Below, one piece after another: positions 1 through 10,877 of a DNA stretch of 64,000 bases. The DNA is from Fusarium oxysporum f. sp. lycopersici 4287 (Eukaryota; Ascomycota; Sordariomycetes; Hypocreales; Nectriaceae), in the NCBI RefSeq assembly GCF_000149955.1, contig NC_030990.1, positions 930,001 to 994,000 of the forward strand, written 5' to 3'. A program made the position numbers and the translations under genes. Below the pieces are notes generated by a model, which made no database searches, was not told the DNA's origin, and was given only the letters and a program-made list of their open reading frames with translations. The first letter of the stretch is position 1, and each line of letters starts with the position of its first letter.

Positions 1-3000
1 CCGCATACTCTCGCCATTCGGTAAACGCCCATCTCTTGCGACGAGATAGTACAGCTACCGCTGGAAGCTTTCGTCGCCATGGGCGTGTCAGTCAAAAAGT
101 TTATCTAGAAAACGAAGATCTCACCATCGTCATCGCCGGTTTCAAGACAAGCAAGATCGGCTCTGCGATCTATATCTCTCTGTGTATCTTCACTTGCGGC
201 CTCGCTTATCTGCTCTTCCGATGGCTGCCCCGGTGGTACGTTGGTCTGCTTGGACAGGCAACCTCGCTTGGAGAGTGCGAATGGGTCGTGATAGAGAACC
301 AGTGGGGTGAACTTGTCACTATGGATGTTCGATCTCAGATTTATGGCCGACCTCTATCAACCATATTTGGTCTACCTGAGAAATTCTACTCGGAGGCATT
401 GGACGAGGATGTCGACCCTATCGTTGACGACCTCCGAACACTGGATTACCGTTACATTCGACTGTGCTTCCACCCTCTTAAAGACAAGTTCATGCTTTTC
501 AATGGCTGGAAAGACCCTAACTGGACCGATGTGCGACTGACCCGTGCTGGTCTGGACACCGATGAAAGGGGAGTCCGTGAAGTTGTTTTTGGCAGCAATC
601 TCATCGATATCGAGCAGAAGACAACTGGACAGCTTCTAGTTGATGAAGTTTTGCACCCCTTTTATGTCTTTCAGATCGCCAGTCTTATCCTGTGGTCCAT
701 GGACAGCTACTTTAGGCAATTCTCCAAGTACAGACTTCCTCATGTCGGTTGGTAGTATTGCTGCTACCCTCATTGAGACCCGAGCTACCATGAAGCGTCT
801 CCGTGAGATTTCGCGATTCGAATGCGACGTGCGAGTTCTCCGAAACGGGTTCTGGCGATTCATCAGTTCAAGCGAACTGGTACCCGGAGATGTCTACGAA
901 TTGAGCGATCCCAGTTTGACACAGTTTCCCAGTGACAGTCTTTTGCTCACTGGTGACTGTATCGTCAACGAAAGCATGTTGACTGGCGAATCTGTTCCCG
1001 TCTCAAAATTACCAGCCACCGACGAGACTTTGCGCACAATGGATCTGGGAGCGTCGTCAGTTACCCCTGAGACGGCCAGACACTTCCTCTTTTGTGGTAC
1101 CAAGATCATCCGCGCCAGAAGGCCTCAGGAAGACCAAGGGGACGACGCCGTTGCGCTCGCCCTCGTTGTCCGGACTGGTTTCAACACTACAAAGGGTGCC
1201 CTGGTACGATCAATGTTGTTCCCTAAGCCCTCAGGTTTCAAGTTCTACCGCGATTCATTCCGGTACATCAGTGTCATGGCTATCGTTGCTGCTATCGGAT
1301 TCCTGGCTTCATTGGTCAACTTTATCAGACTTGGAATTGCATGGCATCTCATTATTGTGCGAGCGCTCGATCTCATCACCATTGTTGTACCTCCTGCCCT
1401 GCCTGCGACTTTGACTATTGGTACCAACTTTGCTCTCAGCCGACTGAAGAAGAAGCAAATTTTCTGTATCAGTCCTCAACGAGTGAATGTTGGTGGAAAA
1501 ATCGATATCATGTGTTTTGACAAGACAGGAACTTTGACGGAAGAAGGATTAGATGTTCTGGGAATTCGAGTCGTTGATCGCGACTCAAAGAAATTCAGTG
1601 AGATTGTGACCGAGCCTCAGATGCTCCTGGCTGAAGCCACACGACAGAACGCTCAGGATACTTACCGCGCCGCATTGCACACTATGGCCACCTGTCACTC
1701 TCTACGGTCCGTTGATGATGAGCTTGTCGGAGATCCACTGGATCTCAAGATGTTTGAGTTCACACGCTGGGCATACGAAGAAGGAAAGCAGAGCGCTTCT
1801 GAGGAAGATGAAGAGCAGGGTGGACTGGCGCCCTCTATTGCACGACCCCCTAACGTATGGCCCTGGTGCTGACTGTGAGAGGATGGTCACTGACATTTTT
1901 ATAGGGCAACATCGAGCTTGGAGTACAGAAGTCTTTTGAATTCGTTTCTAATCTACGACGCGCCAGTGTCATTGTTCGACAATTCGGCCAGAAGAGTGGT
2001 GATATCTTTGTGAAGGGAGCCCCTGAGGCAATGAAGGAGATCTGTCGCCCTGAAAGCTGTAGGTTTCCTAATAGCATTGAGAGGTTCGAACTGGCTAATT
2101 TCCCGCAGTCCCTGATGATTACGACGAGCTTCTGTCTTGGTATACTCACAAAGGTTACCGTGTTATTGGTGTCGCCAGCCGCCATCTCAAGAAGCTTAGC
2201 TGGGTCAAGGCTCAGAAGATGACTCGAACTGAAGTAGAGATTGATCTCGACTTCGTTGGTTTCATTGTTTTTGAGAACAAGCTTAAGCCCACGACTGCTG
2301 CAGTTCTCGAGGAGCTTCTGGCGTCCAACATTGGCGCAGTCATGGTGACTGGTGACAACATCTTGACAGCCATTAGCGTGGCCCGAGAGTGCGGTCTCAT
2401 GGATCGAAAGGCTCATTGCTTCGTGCCGCGCTTCATTGAGGGTATGTTTCAGATTCATGAGCTTGTGGAAAGTATTCTAACCTGACCAGGTGATTTCCGT
2501 GATGCGGAAGCCAAGATTCAATGGGAGAGTATTGACAACAACCTGTTCCACTTGAATGAAAAGACCTTGCTTGTAAGTTCTTGTTGCACCTGTGACCATA
2601 GTGAATCACGACTAACACAAACAGCCCCTACCCCCTCCTCCAGAGGCAGATGCTTCACTGCCTTTTGATATCACCAGCCTTCGTAACTATACTTTGGCTG
2701 TCAGTGGTGATGTGTTCCGATGGATGGTTGACTTTGCATCGCCACAAGCACTTCAACGGGTTAGTTTCTCATTGTTCTTCGACTGTCGCCCTCGCTAATC
2801 ACTCTGTAGATGCTCATCAATGGTAAAGTATTTGCCAGAATGTCCCCTGATGAGAAGCATGAGTTGGTCGAGAAGCTGCAGAGCATTGATTACACATGTG
2901 GCTTCTGTGGTGACGGGGCAAACGACTGCGGTGCTTTGAAGGCCGCAGATGTTGGCATCTCTTTATCTGAGGCAGAAGCTTCCGTGGCAGCTCCTTTCAC

Positions 3001-3902
3001 TTCTCGTGTGTTTGACATCCGCTGTGTCTTGGAAGTTATTAAGTAAGTCGAGAGAAACATTTCAATTGAAGCAGTCTAACCATCTTATAGGGAGGGTCGA
3101 GCCGCTCTGGTTACAAGCTTCAGTTGCTTCAAGTACATGAGTTTGTACTCAGCAATTCAGTTCACATCAGTCACATTTCTTTATGCCAGGGCTTCCAATT
3201 TGGGAGACTTTCAGTTCCTCTTCATCGACCTTGCTCTTATTCTTCCGATCGCTATCTTCATGGGATGGGCAGGACCTGCTCCAAGACTTTGCCGGAAGCG
3301 ACCTACTGCGGACTTGGTCTCACGAAAGGTGCTCACGCCTTTGTTGGGATTCATGCTTATCTGCATCTTCTTCCAGGCTGTGACGTATATCACTGTCAAG
3401 GAGCAGCCCTGGTATATCCCTCCTGTGGTGCACAAGGATGAGCCGAGCATTGAGAACTCGCAAAACACGGCACTCTTCCTATTCTCTTGCTTTGAGTATA
3501 TCCTTTCAGGAGTTATTCTCAATGCAGGACGCCCGTTCCGACAGCGGACCACACAAAACTGTAAGTTGACTCATTCGCCACTTCAAAAAAGAATTAGAGC
3601 TGACCGTGTGTGTGATAGGGCCATTTGCTATAACTATCTCTATCGCCCTCTTGATAACCGTCTACATGATCCTGACTCCTGCTCAATGGGTCATTGACCT
3701 GATGCAGTTGACGCACATGAGCTGGGACTATGAACTGTTCCTGATTGGATTGGGTGCTGCGTACTTTATCGTGGCCTGGGCTTTTGAGCACTTCCTTGCC
3801 TTGAGACTGGCTCGATTGATAGGCTCAGTCAAGCAGTCAGTGACCGGAAAGGCCAAGAAGCGCAAAGAGTATAAGGTGATTGCTGAAGCATCGCGGATTT
3901 AA
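1..3902 (+). CDS. YPK9: P5B-type cation-transporting ATPase (Ypk9/ATP13A2 family), 5' partial, with an internal frame break
   Basis: Polytopic P-type pump of the vacuole/lysosome. Family members act in polyamine and heavy-metal homeostasis. The reading frame is open at the left edge, so the N-terminus is missing. Seen: PPALP (1390-1404), the P5B signature in M4; the phosphorylation site DKTGT (1519-1533); the actuator TGES (from 982); the hinge GDGAND (from 2909); and about six C-terminal membrane helices. Exons after the break: ~734-1854, 1905-2058, 2109-2441, 2490-2572, 2625-2759, 2810-3042, 3091-3560, 3619-3902. Every junction is GT-AG and keeps phase. Odd: between about 711 and 736, just after the conserved L-W-S-M-D before a transmembrane helix, the frame shifts and the upstream frame stops at 753-755. 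I found no intron that repairs it without deleting conserved sequence. It may be a pseudogene lesion or an assembly error. Family assignment is firm; functionality is uncertain. Confidence 0.9.
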
Positions 3903-4453
3903 GCTGAAGTAAGAATAGCAAGTTGCATAGCCATTGGATGAAAGCGGGTTTATGTTAATGGGTATTGTTTGGAGTCGTTGATAGAGTATAAAGACTGCGA
4001 AGGAAGCGTGAAGCTGTTGGTCTCATCAAAGAGATCAAAATACAAGAGGCTTGGTTGGATAAAAAACCAATGCCTGAATTTTCATAAACATGTCTACCGA
4101 ACCAATTCTGAGCTGTGAATAGTAAGGATTTATAGGTATCAATAATGCAAATTGAACGGCTACGCAGCAACAGGAGCAATTTTTCCCGAAAACAGTATAA
4201 TTTGAGTAACCTGTAGTTTCTATTTTCCAATATACGTGGAATTGCAATTGGTGATAGGGGTATATGATATGTTGGTACTCGGGATATCATACGCATCACT
4301 TTGGAACTGTCATTTGATCTTTTTTCTTCAATTCAAGAGCCTTTTCTGCCCTATATACACCGCATTGAACCGTCTTGTCCTCTGATATCGTCGCCCAATG
4401 CCTTCTCTGTTGTAATTGCCGCAGGAATGGAAGTAATCATATATGGTAATCGT
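3903..4453. other. intergenic / 3' flanks of two convergent genes
   Basis: AT-rich stretch between the stop of the P5B ATPase and the stop of the complex I subunit on the other strand. It should hold both 3' untranslated regions. No coding signal recognised. Confidence 0.5.
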
Positions 4454-4801
4454 TTAGTGGTCCCAGGGGTGCTTGAGGCCGAGGAGAACGGCACCTGGAG
4501 CACGTTAGCCACTGGATCATCGAACCAATTCCTCGTGAAATAGTGAATGTTTAATACATACCATCCTTCTTTGCCCGGTACATAAGCTGTTTCAGCACAT
4601 TAGCAAGTTATTCTTCTAAAATATTGTAATCCTCGCTTTGATGCTCCAATCCATGGTTCAAAGTCGCAAGGTTCCAGAGCGACTCACGAAGAACCACATG
4701 CCAGCGCCTAGAGCTGTCGCGGTGAATCGGTAGATACGGGGAACGTGAGCCACCGGGGGCTTAGGAGGGCCGTTGAAGCTGTGGTGACCGTGACCAGCCA
4801 T
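4454..4801 (-). CDS. mitochondrial complex I small accessory subunit (NDUFB2-like)
   Basis: Predicted 59-aa single-pass subunit of NADH:ubiquinone oxidoreductase in the inner mitochondrial membrane. Exons (minus strand): 4801-4688, 4586-4562, 4494-4454. Introns 4687-4587 (donor GTGAGT) and 4561-4495 (donor GTATGT) join in phase to give 59 codons plus a stop. The N-terminus is histidine-rich (starts MAGHGHHSF) with a PPKPP stretch, then one hydrophobic segment containing GAGMWFF, a basic LMYRAKK turn and a C-terminal KHPWDH. This layout fits the short fungal complex I subunit related to NDUFB2; that identity is from memory of the family and only moderately sure. A CTAAC branch site and a CAG acceptor sit just upstream (near 4850), so a 5'-leader intron or a short extra first exon is possible and the start could lie further upstream. 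The middle exon is only 25 nt. Confidence 0.75.
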
Positions 4802-5528
4802 GATGAAATCGGATGTGATAGTCGCTCGTTTCGGGGTTTCGGGCTGCAAAAGTTGGAGATGTTAGCGGCAATTGAGCTTGGTCGAGATATCGAGACGAGT
4901 GATATAGCGCGATTGACGTACGTAGGGACCAAATTGGCAGCCGTGGACGAGGCGACGAGGATAGTGATGATACGGCAATGGTCAGTCTTGATGGAGTCGT
5001 TGAACCGGGCCAATTCGGTGATGGCTCTGCTTAGGTAAGGAAAGCTTGTGATTGGGTGAGCATGCTATGGGGTGTCTTACGGTTTGGTGCATATGCATGC
5101 TAATAGTGGATAGAGCGCTGTATAAGAGCCCGTCTTGCGTGCATCATCATGAGTGGGGTTCCGCCCACTCTAGTTCCGGCAATCATAACGACGAGACAAG
5201 CAGCGCAGCCCATAAGATACCACCTTGCGTTTAACAAGACCTTCGTTGACTTCGTACTTAGACTAAGCTTACTTGCATTTTCTCTGCCTGAACCAGTTGT
5301 TACTCAAATCTCCATCGTTTACTTTCAGGCTGAAAACTGTGTTATTTCAACTTCCACGTTGTCCTTCGCAAGCTCGATAACTAGCTTCCTTGAACGAGCT
5401 CCCCACGTTCGCCAAGCAATGACCGTCTAGAGCAATCATCCAACGACATATACATATACATATCTTTCAAGGGAGCCTCCATTTCTGTGACACGAAACTC
5501 GCAAGCGAACGTTGCAAATACCTTCGCC

Positions 5529-6617
5529 ATGGCGACCCCAAAGTTCAGCTCGAAATCGCCCACGATTAGACGAATACGTAAGTGGCCAGCTCCAGCACAT
5601 ACAACACATATGACTAGAGCATCGTCACCTGGAATTATCGACCCCATAACTAACTCGAGCAATAGTTCGTGAAGCAGCCGAAATCTCCAACTCCCCCTCT
5701 GCCGATTACACAGCCGAGCCCCTCGAATCCGACCTGTTCGAGTGGCACTTCACACTCAAAGGGCCACCCAATTCAGTCTACAGTAATGGCATCTACCATG
5801 GTCGCATAGTTCTTCCACCCACATACCCTCTTCGACCGCCTTCTTTCCGCTTCATGACACCAAGTGGTCGATTCGAAGCCAACCGTGAGATTTGTTTGAG
5901 TATCAGTGGTCATCATGAGGAGACGTGGCAACCTGCATGGGGAGTACGGACAGCTCTTGTAGCGTATGTTTTCCTGTTATTCCTGAAGGTATTACGTTAA
6001 CTGAAATTTCTTATTGTGTAGGCTCCGAAGTTTTATGGAGACTGATGCTCGTGGCCAACTGGGAGGTCTTGAAACAACTGACGCAGTACGCCAACGTCTT
6101 GCCAACGAGTCACCGGCATTCAAATGCGCAACGTGTGGGAAGACCTTCGGCCTCAATCAATCAAATATCACAGCGTAATATGTGGCAAATAGCCTGCCAT
6201 CTTGTCCTAAGTTGGCTCAGAACTGAGTATAAACGACCCTCTCATCTTGTTTTCGAGCCAATTCTTCAAGTTGTTGTGTACTGACGACAAAGCCAGCCTG
6301 AACAGAAAAACGACGACGCCGAGACAGCTCAACTTGCAGAGGGATTCGTCCAGACCGCACCAGATGCCGTTACAGCTGCCAACGATTCTTCGGCCCCTCA
6401 ACCACCAGCAGAGAACCGAAACCCCACTCCGACCCGAACTACACCTCTCCCCGTCCCGGTGGCTCAAGGACTTGTACCACAGGCTGCGGCACAGGCACAA
6501 GCGCAGCAAGCTCGACGGGCAACGGATGACGGTGTTCCTCTGTGGCTTGATCGAACTATCGTTGTTTTGGTGGTGCTATTGGTAGCTCTCGTTCTCAAGA
6601 TCATCTTTGCTGTGTGA
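5529..6617 (+). CDS. tail-anchored ubiquitin-conjugating enzyme E2 (Ubc6/UBE2J type)
   Basis: E2 of the ER membrane; relatives feed ubiquitin to ER-associated degradation ligases. Exons 5529-5577, 5666-5963, 6022-6174, 6293-6617; all introns are GT-AG and in phase. The UBC fold is clear: the PPTYPLRPPSFRF strand, then TPSGRF in place of the classical HPN region as in UBE2J proteins, then the active-site cysteine in E-I-C-L-S-I-S-G-H-H, followed by ETWQPAWGVRTAL. A proline/alanine/glutamine-rich linker with a Cys-x-x-Cys pair (CATCGK) follows. The protein ends in one valine/leucine-rich transmembrane helix (VVLVVLLVALVLKIIF) with almost nothing after it, the expected tail anchor. The third intron is long for this window (118 nt). 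The start ATG is the first in frame after the leader. Confidence 0.9.
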
Positions 6618-7289
6618 TTGCGTTTTATGGGTTTTCATATGTTATTGTCGGCATGGCGTATGGTGTTTTCACATGGATCAGTCAGTTAGGGGCGAATTAG
6701 ATATCCGGTCAATTTGAGTCTGATGTGACTACCACTCGGCAATCTGGTACCAGTGAATTGCTCAAACTCTCTGGATTATCGTGGAGGTAATATTGACGAA
6801 TGTGGGTGTTTATCTGTGTCAGAGGTTATTAGGAAAGGGACTGTTTGCCACTACGCAACGAGACGGAAGTGTGTAAGGGCTCACCCACATCGTATCAGCC
6901 AGCACTGGAACATGTGTCTTTGGTCCGCTCGATTGGGAAGATAACACAAGATTGGGGTTCGGACTTTGAGATAGGGGCTTAGCTGTGCATCTGAGGAGAA
7001 TTGACATTTACCATAGGCTAGGCTCGCCTGAAGGTTAATGTTTCTGCGGCCGAATGACACAAGTACGGAAGATTGTGTTTTGGGTGCTCATGTGCGCAGG
7101 TTGATTGAACCTTGTTTCAACAAATATAAAAGCACCAGATCCCTCAGACTTAAAGTCAAACTAACTACCTATACAGACACACAATTTTTTTTTACGGTAA
7201 ATCTCCATCATATCCGCCGCGTTTGACCTCTGACAATAACCACTTCCCCAGAGAATCCACCTACCGTATACATCATCAAGGTTATCGTC
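6618..7289. other. intergenic
   Basis: No gene recognised. It should include the 3' end of the E2 gene and the promoter of the small membrane-protein gene. A TATAAA-like element (aatataaaagcacc, near 7124-7137) lies about 160 bases upstream of the ATG at 7290. Confidence 0.4.
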
Positions 7290-7694
7290 ATGATTGAGCC
7301 TGAAAACACTAACCCTGAAGAGGCCCCCAGCCCTTGGAAGCTGGAGATGGCCAATCGCGGGTATTACATCCAGTCCAAGATTTTGCACATCCCCGATCGA
7401 TTCGGCTTCCTCTCTCCTGGCCCACCTTCGCTCCAGGTATTCGACGTCGACGGAGTCATCGCCCTGTTGTTTTACTTATCTTTCATGGGCAGCATTGAAG
7501 CTCTGGTCCTTATTCATTCATGGCTGTATGAATACTTTAGGTGGTTTCTCGTCTACTTCTTCTTTGGGGTAAACTGTGAACTCATTTTGGGCTTGTGGAT
7601 TATAACATGTATCGGCCATTACTTCAAGCGTGGCCACAGCGAGGGATCATGCACCGCGGGCACTGTGGCCGAAGAAAAAGCCCAAAGTACCTAG
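7290..7694 (+). CDS. small membrane protein of unknown function
   Basis: Single open frame of 134 codons. I do not recognise a family. The N-terminal ~50 residues are hydrophilic and proline-rich. About residues 52-110 hold two hydrophobic stretches rich in F, L, I and W (VIALLFYLSFMG and FRWFLVYFFFGVNCELILGLWIIT), suggesting two membrane helices. The tail is short, polar and ends EEKAQST. A TATAAA-like element precedes it. There are no close neighbours and no visible intron. It could be a lineage-specific gene; a chance open frame is also possible, since the only support is length, membrane pattern and promoter context. Confidence 0.5.
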   Translation: MIEPENTNPEEAPSPWKLEMANRGYYIQSKILHIPDRFGFLSPGPPSLQVFDVDGVIALLFYLSFMGSIEALVLIHSWLYEYFRWFLVYFFFGVNCELILGLWIITCIGHYFKRGHSEGSCTAGTVAEEKAQST

Positions 7695-8158
7695 TGATGC
7701 AGTGTTTGGTTGAGGAGGTTTGTCGCTTGGATTTAGGGCTCAGCCCAGGATTCATGAACAGAGTGGTTTAGACAAAAGACAAGGTCGATTGAAGCCACAT
7801 ATAATTCAACAATACCTACATCACGTAAGGATGACTGTCATTGCTCACTGCATCCATCCAATGCCCTTTCGTGTCTTCGGTCTTCTGAACAGCCTGCCAC
7901 TATCCATCTTGGCACCACCAGCGCCAGACATCAGGAATCGTAAGGCGTCAAGCCACGAGCCCTGCGTTCCTGCGTTCCCAGATCTCCTTCCATTCCATTT
8001 GATTCGTGAAGGGAAACCTGTTGCCTACCTAAACCCTGAGTGGTCGAAACGTTCCGCTTCCTTCCTTTCCTTGACCACCGCAGCTGTCATTTGACGGTCC
8101 TTCCTTTTCGAGAAGGGATGAGGCTCAAGATAAATTTCGCCTTCACCCTCCTGCGCTG

Positions 8159-8196
8159 TTCTTCTTCTTCTTCTTCTTCTTCTTCTTCTTCTTCTT
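8159..8196. repeat. (TTC)n microsatellite
   Basis: About twelve uninterrupted TTC units, followed by TTTAAC. Simple-sequence repeat in intergenic DNA. Confidence 0.95.
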
Positions 8197-8800
8197 TAAC
8201 TCGATTAGTATTCTTTAAAACTCTGCGTGTTACTAATAATGACCTTGAGATCACCCGAAATCAAAATCGCAGGTACGCTGCTGATGCAATTCTGCCTATT
8301 TCTGATCACCTTTGGGGTTCGACACCTTGGTGGGTGGACGAAAGTCACTGGTGAGTATGTTCCTGTTGTTTCACACTCTCTTCCCTCTATCGCCACCTGC
8401 TATCTACCTATCCTTTTGGCATGGCTGACTCAACTGATAGTCCGCTTCTCCGGAGCTTACTAGTGGTCCTTCCCCGTGTTCGTGGCCCAAGCAGTTTTAG
8501 GCGCCGCTATCTCTCTTGAGATCGAGATGTGGTTTTATTCTAAATAAAAGATCGTGCGACCGTCACGGGTGAGGGTGACGGGAGGCGTTCCTCGAGGGCT
8601 GTAATGGCCTAAGGGGCAGGCTGGGTTGGGCTACAGCCTGCCGCGCAAAAGTTCTGGCCAAGTCTGTTTGCAACGAGTTCAGGTCTGTTGGTGTATCTTT
8701 GGCGATGGGTACTATTTTGCTCCACAGTCATTGGACTGGAGGGCAGAGAGACGTAAGGGACTGTAACGGTCCCGTCTCCATAACTGTGGTCCTTTTCATG

Positions 8801-8944
8801 TTCGCATCTGGGGGCTTGCTTGATACTTGATCTTGATCTTGACGGGGCTTGGTTCGCATCTGGGGGCTTGCTTGACACCCGATACTGACAGGACTTGGTT
8901 TCCATCCGAGGGCTTGAATGATACGTGAATTTGAGGGGACTTGG
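8801..8944. repeat. imperfect direct repeat, about 46-52 bp x 3
   Basis: Three tandem units (8801-8852, 8853-8898, 8899-8944) each start TTCGCATCTGGGGGCTTG or a variant and end in a GGACTTGG/GGGCTTGG box. A fourth partial start follows at 8945. The first unit is longer because of an extra TCTTGA. No open frame of interest spans it. Confidence 0.8.
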
Positions 8945-10877
8945 TTCGCGCCTGTGGATTTATTTTCTCACTGTGTTCATGGCCTAGCTGCGGTGGCATG
9001 GAGAGGAAACTATGGACGGAGTGAATGTGTGTTGCAAGAGTCTTCGGCGTTACCAGATGAACCTGTCTGGAGTGTCTAACGAGATGATGGAAAAGTAGGG
9101 CTGGCATAAGATGGAAGATCGAGATGTATTTGACGGCACATTAAGAAACTACCAAAGAGCAAGACTGATTAACAAACCTATACGACTCTGCACAAATGAA
9201 GTATGAGAATAAATATCGCATTTGATTTGATCGATGGTGCCGTTGTGGTTGACATAGCAGTTCCAAGGGGCTGTTGTAATTCAACATGAGGTCGGTGACA
9301 TAGACCAGTTTGCAGCTGCTCCTTGTACATACGACCATAGGTAGTGGAAAATACGGGATCCCGTCTGCTCTCCCATAGTCAAGCCACTAACCGGCGGATT
9401 AGTAGTTGGGTCGGTGACGACCAGCGAATCCCCGCTGTTGTATGTTTTTTTCCATTTGCAGCAATCATCACTTTTCTTTTACACTTTTTGAACCACAACG
9501 CAAATGCTATTCTACCTTTAGAAGAGGTCGCGATGATCTTATTCTAAGCTTATGATTGATTCTTTCTAAGTTTATGCTAAATTATTCCAAGTTTAGAATC
9601 TCTAGTCTACGTTACTGAATCACCCTCGAGCCCTTCATCTGTCAACCTTCAGGCCAGTATCGAGTCACAACTATCAAAACAAAAAGAAAGCAACGTCAGA
9701 TGAAAACAGGTATCTGGACTGCAGAAGGTCTTTGTCTTGGTTCCTCAGGCTGGATATGTCAGAGAACATTTCTGCGCAACCTTGTACTGGGTGGTATCTC
9801 TTTGTTGCATCCTTGAAAAGGGCATTGGCATTTGATGTTGTCGTCTGGCGATGGACGATACCGAATCCCAAAGGGGTTTGGGTCCATGACTTCTGTGTGA
9901 GGTGTGTCCACGAAGTGGACTCGTTTCCGCTGCTGAACAGGGACAAAGTAGATCTGTTTGCGGTAGTGGCTGACTTAATTGTATGTGTCTTGCTTAAGTC
10001 TATTGAATGATATTGATAATACTCTCGACCTGGAAGGACTGACTCTCTTTGCTGGTCTTGGAAAGGTGTAGTCGTCTTCTACAGTATCCTCCTTGGATAG
10101 GCACAATGTTCCTCTGGCCTATCTACCAGTCTTTGACATGGCCAGGGTTCTTTTTTCCAGAGGTGCTCGCACACTTATATTATAGTCCGTAAAGAGAAGT
10201 TGGATCCCAAGTTCTGAATCAGAGGAACACAATTCACATCCTCTGAAAGACTGTTTTGGTAGCATCTACTGGCTAAAGTCTTCCCAGAAGCTGAAGGTCG
10301 AACTGATGAAGGTGCAATATAAGCACAATAGTGTCAGGCGATATATCGCTTCGTTGAAGTTGACCTTTGACGGCAAATTTCATGGACACCCAGTTTCTGT
10401 AGTTGTTGACAGGAAGCACGTAATTGTCGAGATTTGGTGGGATGCTGTAATATACAGGCATAGAAAAGCCTGCCTTGCTAAGAAATAAAGTCTTGTCTTT
10501 CGTGTTTCTGACATGATGAAGTTGAGTTGCGATGCCGATGTCGGTTCAGTTAACATCAAATGCTTGTTTAAGGGAAACCTGAACACAAAGAGCAAATACC
10601 ACAGATTGAATTACCATGTTTCCTGTTTTTATGAGGCCAGGCTACCTCCAAAGCGTGACAAATGTGAGCCAAGCGAGGAAGGGCAACACCAAACCCTACA
10701 ATTCACGTTGTTGCTAATCGTTATGTAAGAAAGGGGTACCCGCCCTTCCGCTTAAGACGCAAAGTTGTGTCAACTATATCTTCAGAGATATTATTTACTA
10801 TGGCAAACTATCATGGTTTGACTTTCATCTCAGTTTCCTGTAAGAGATTCCTAATTAATAAGGTATTTTAACAATCC

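Larger units (their letters stand above)
7695..10877. other. gene-poor intergenic region
   Basis: About 3.2 kb between the small membrane-protein gene and the 3' end of TFC3. It contains a TTC microsatellite and a short imperfect tandem repeat (listed separately). Several frames of 60-100 codons occur, but none has a recognisable domain or convincing splice structure. One at 8227-8463 begins with a hydrophobic stretch and is the least unlikely. I see no transposon ends. Confidence 0.5.

Noticed and set aside
8227..8463. 78-codon frame with a hydrophobic start
   Set aside because: It could be a small membrane protein, but there is no supporting context and it lies beside a microsatellite.
9674..10010. 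Overlapping 90-codon frames on both strands
   Set aside because: No family resemblance or splice sites that extend them.
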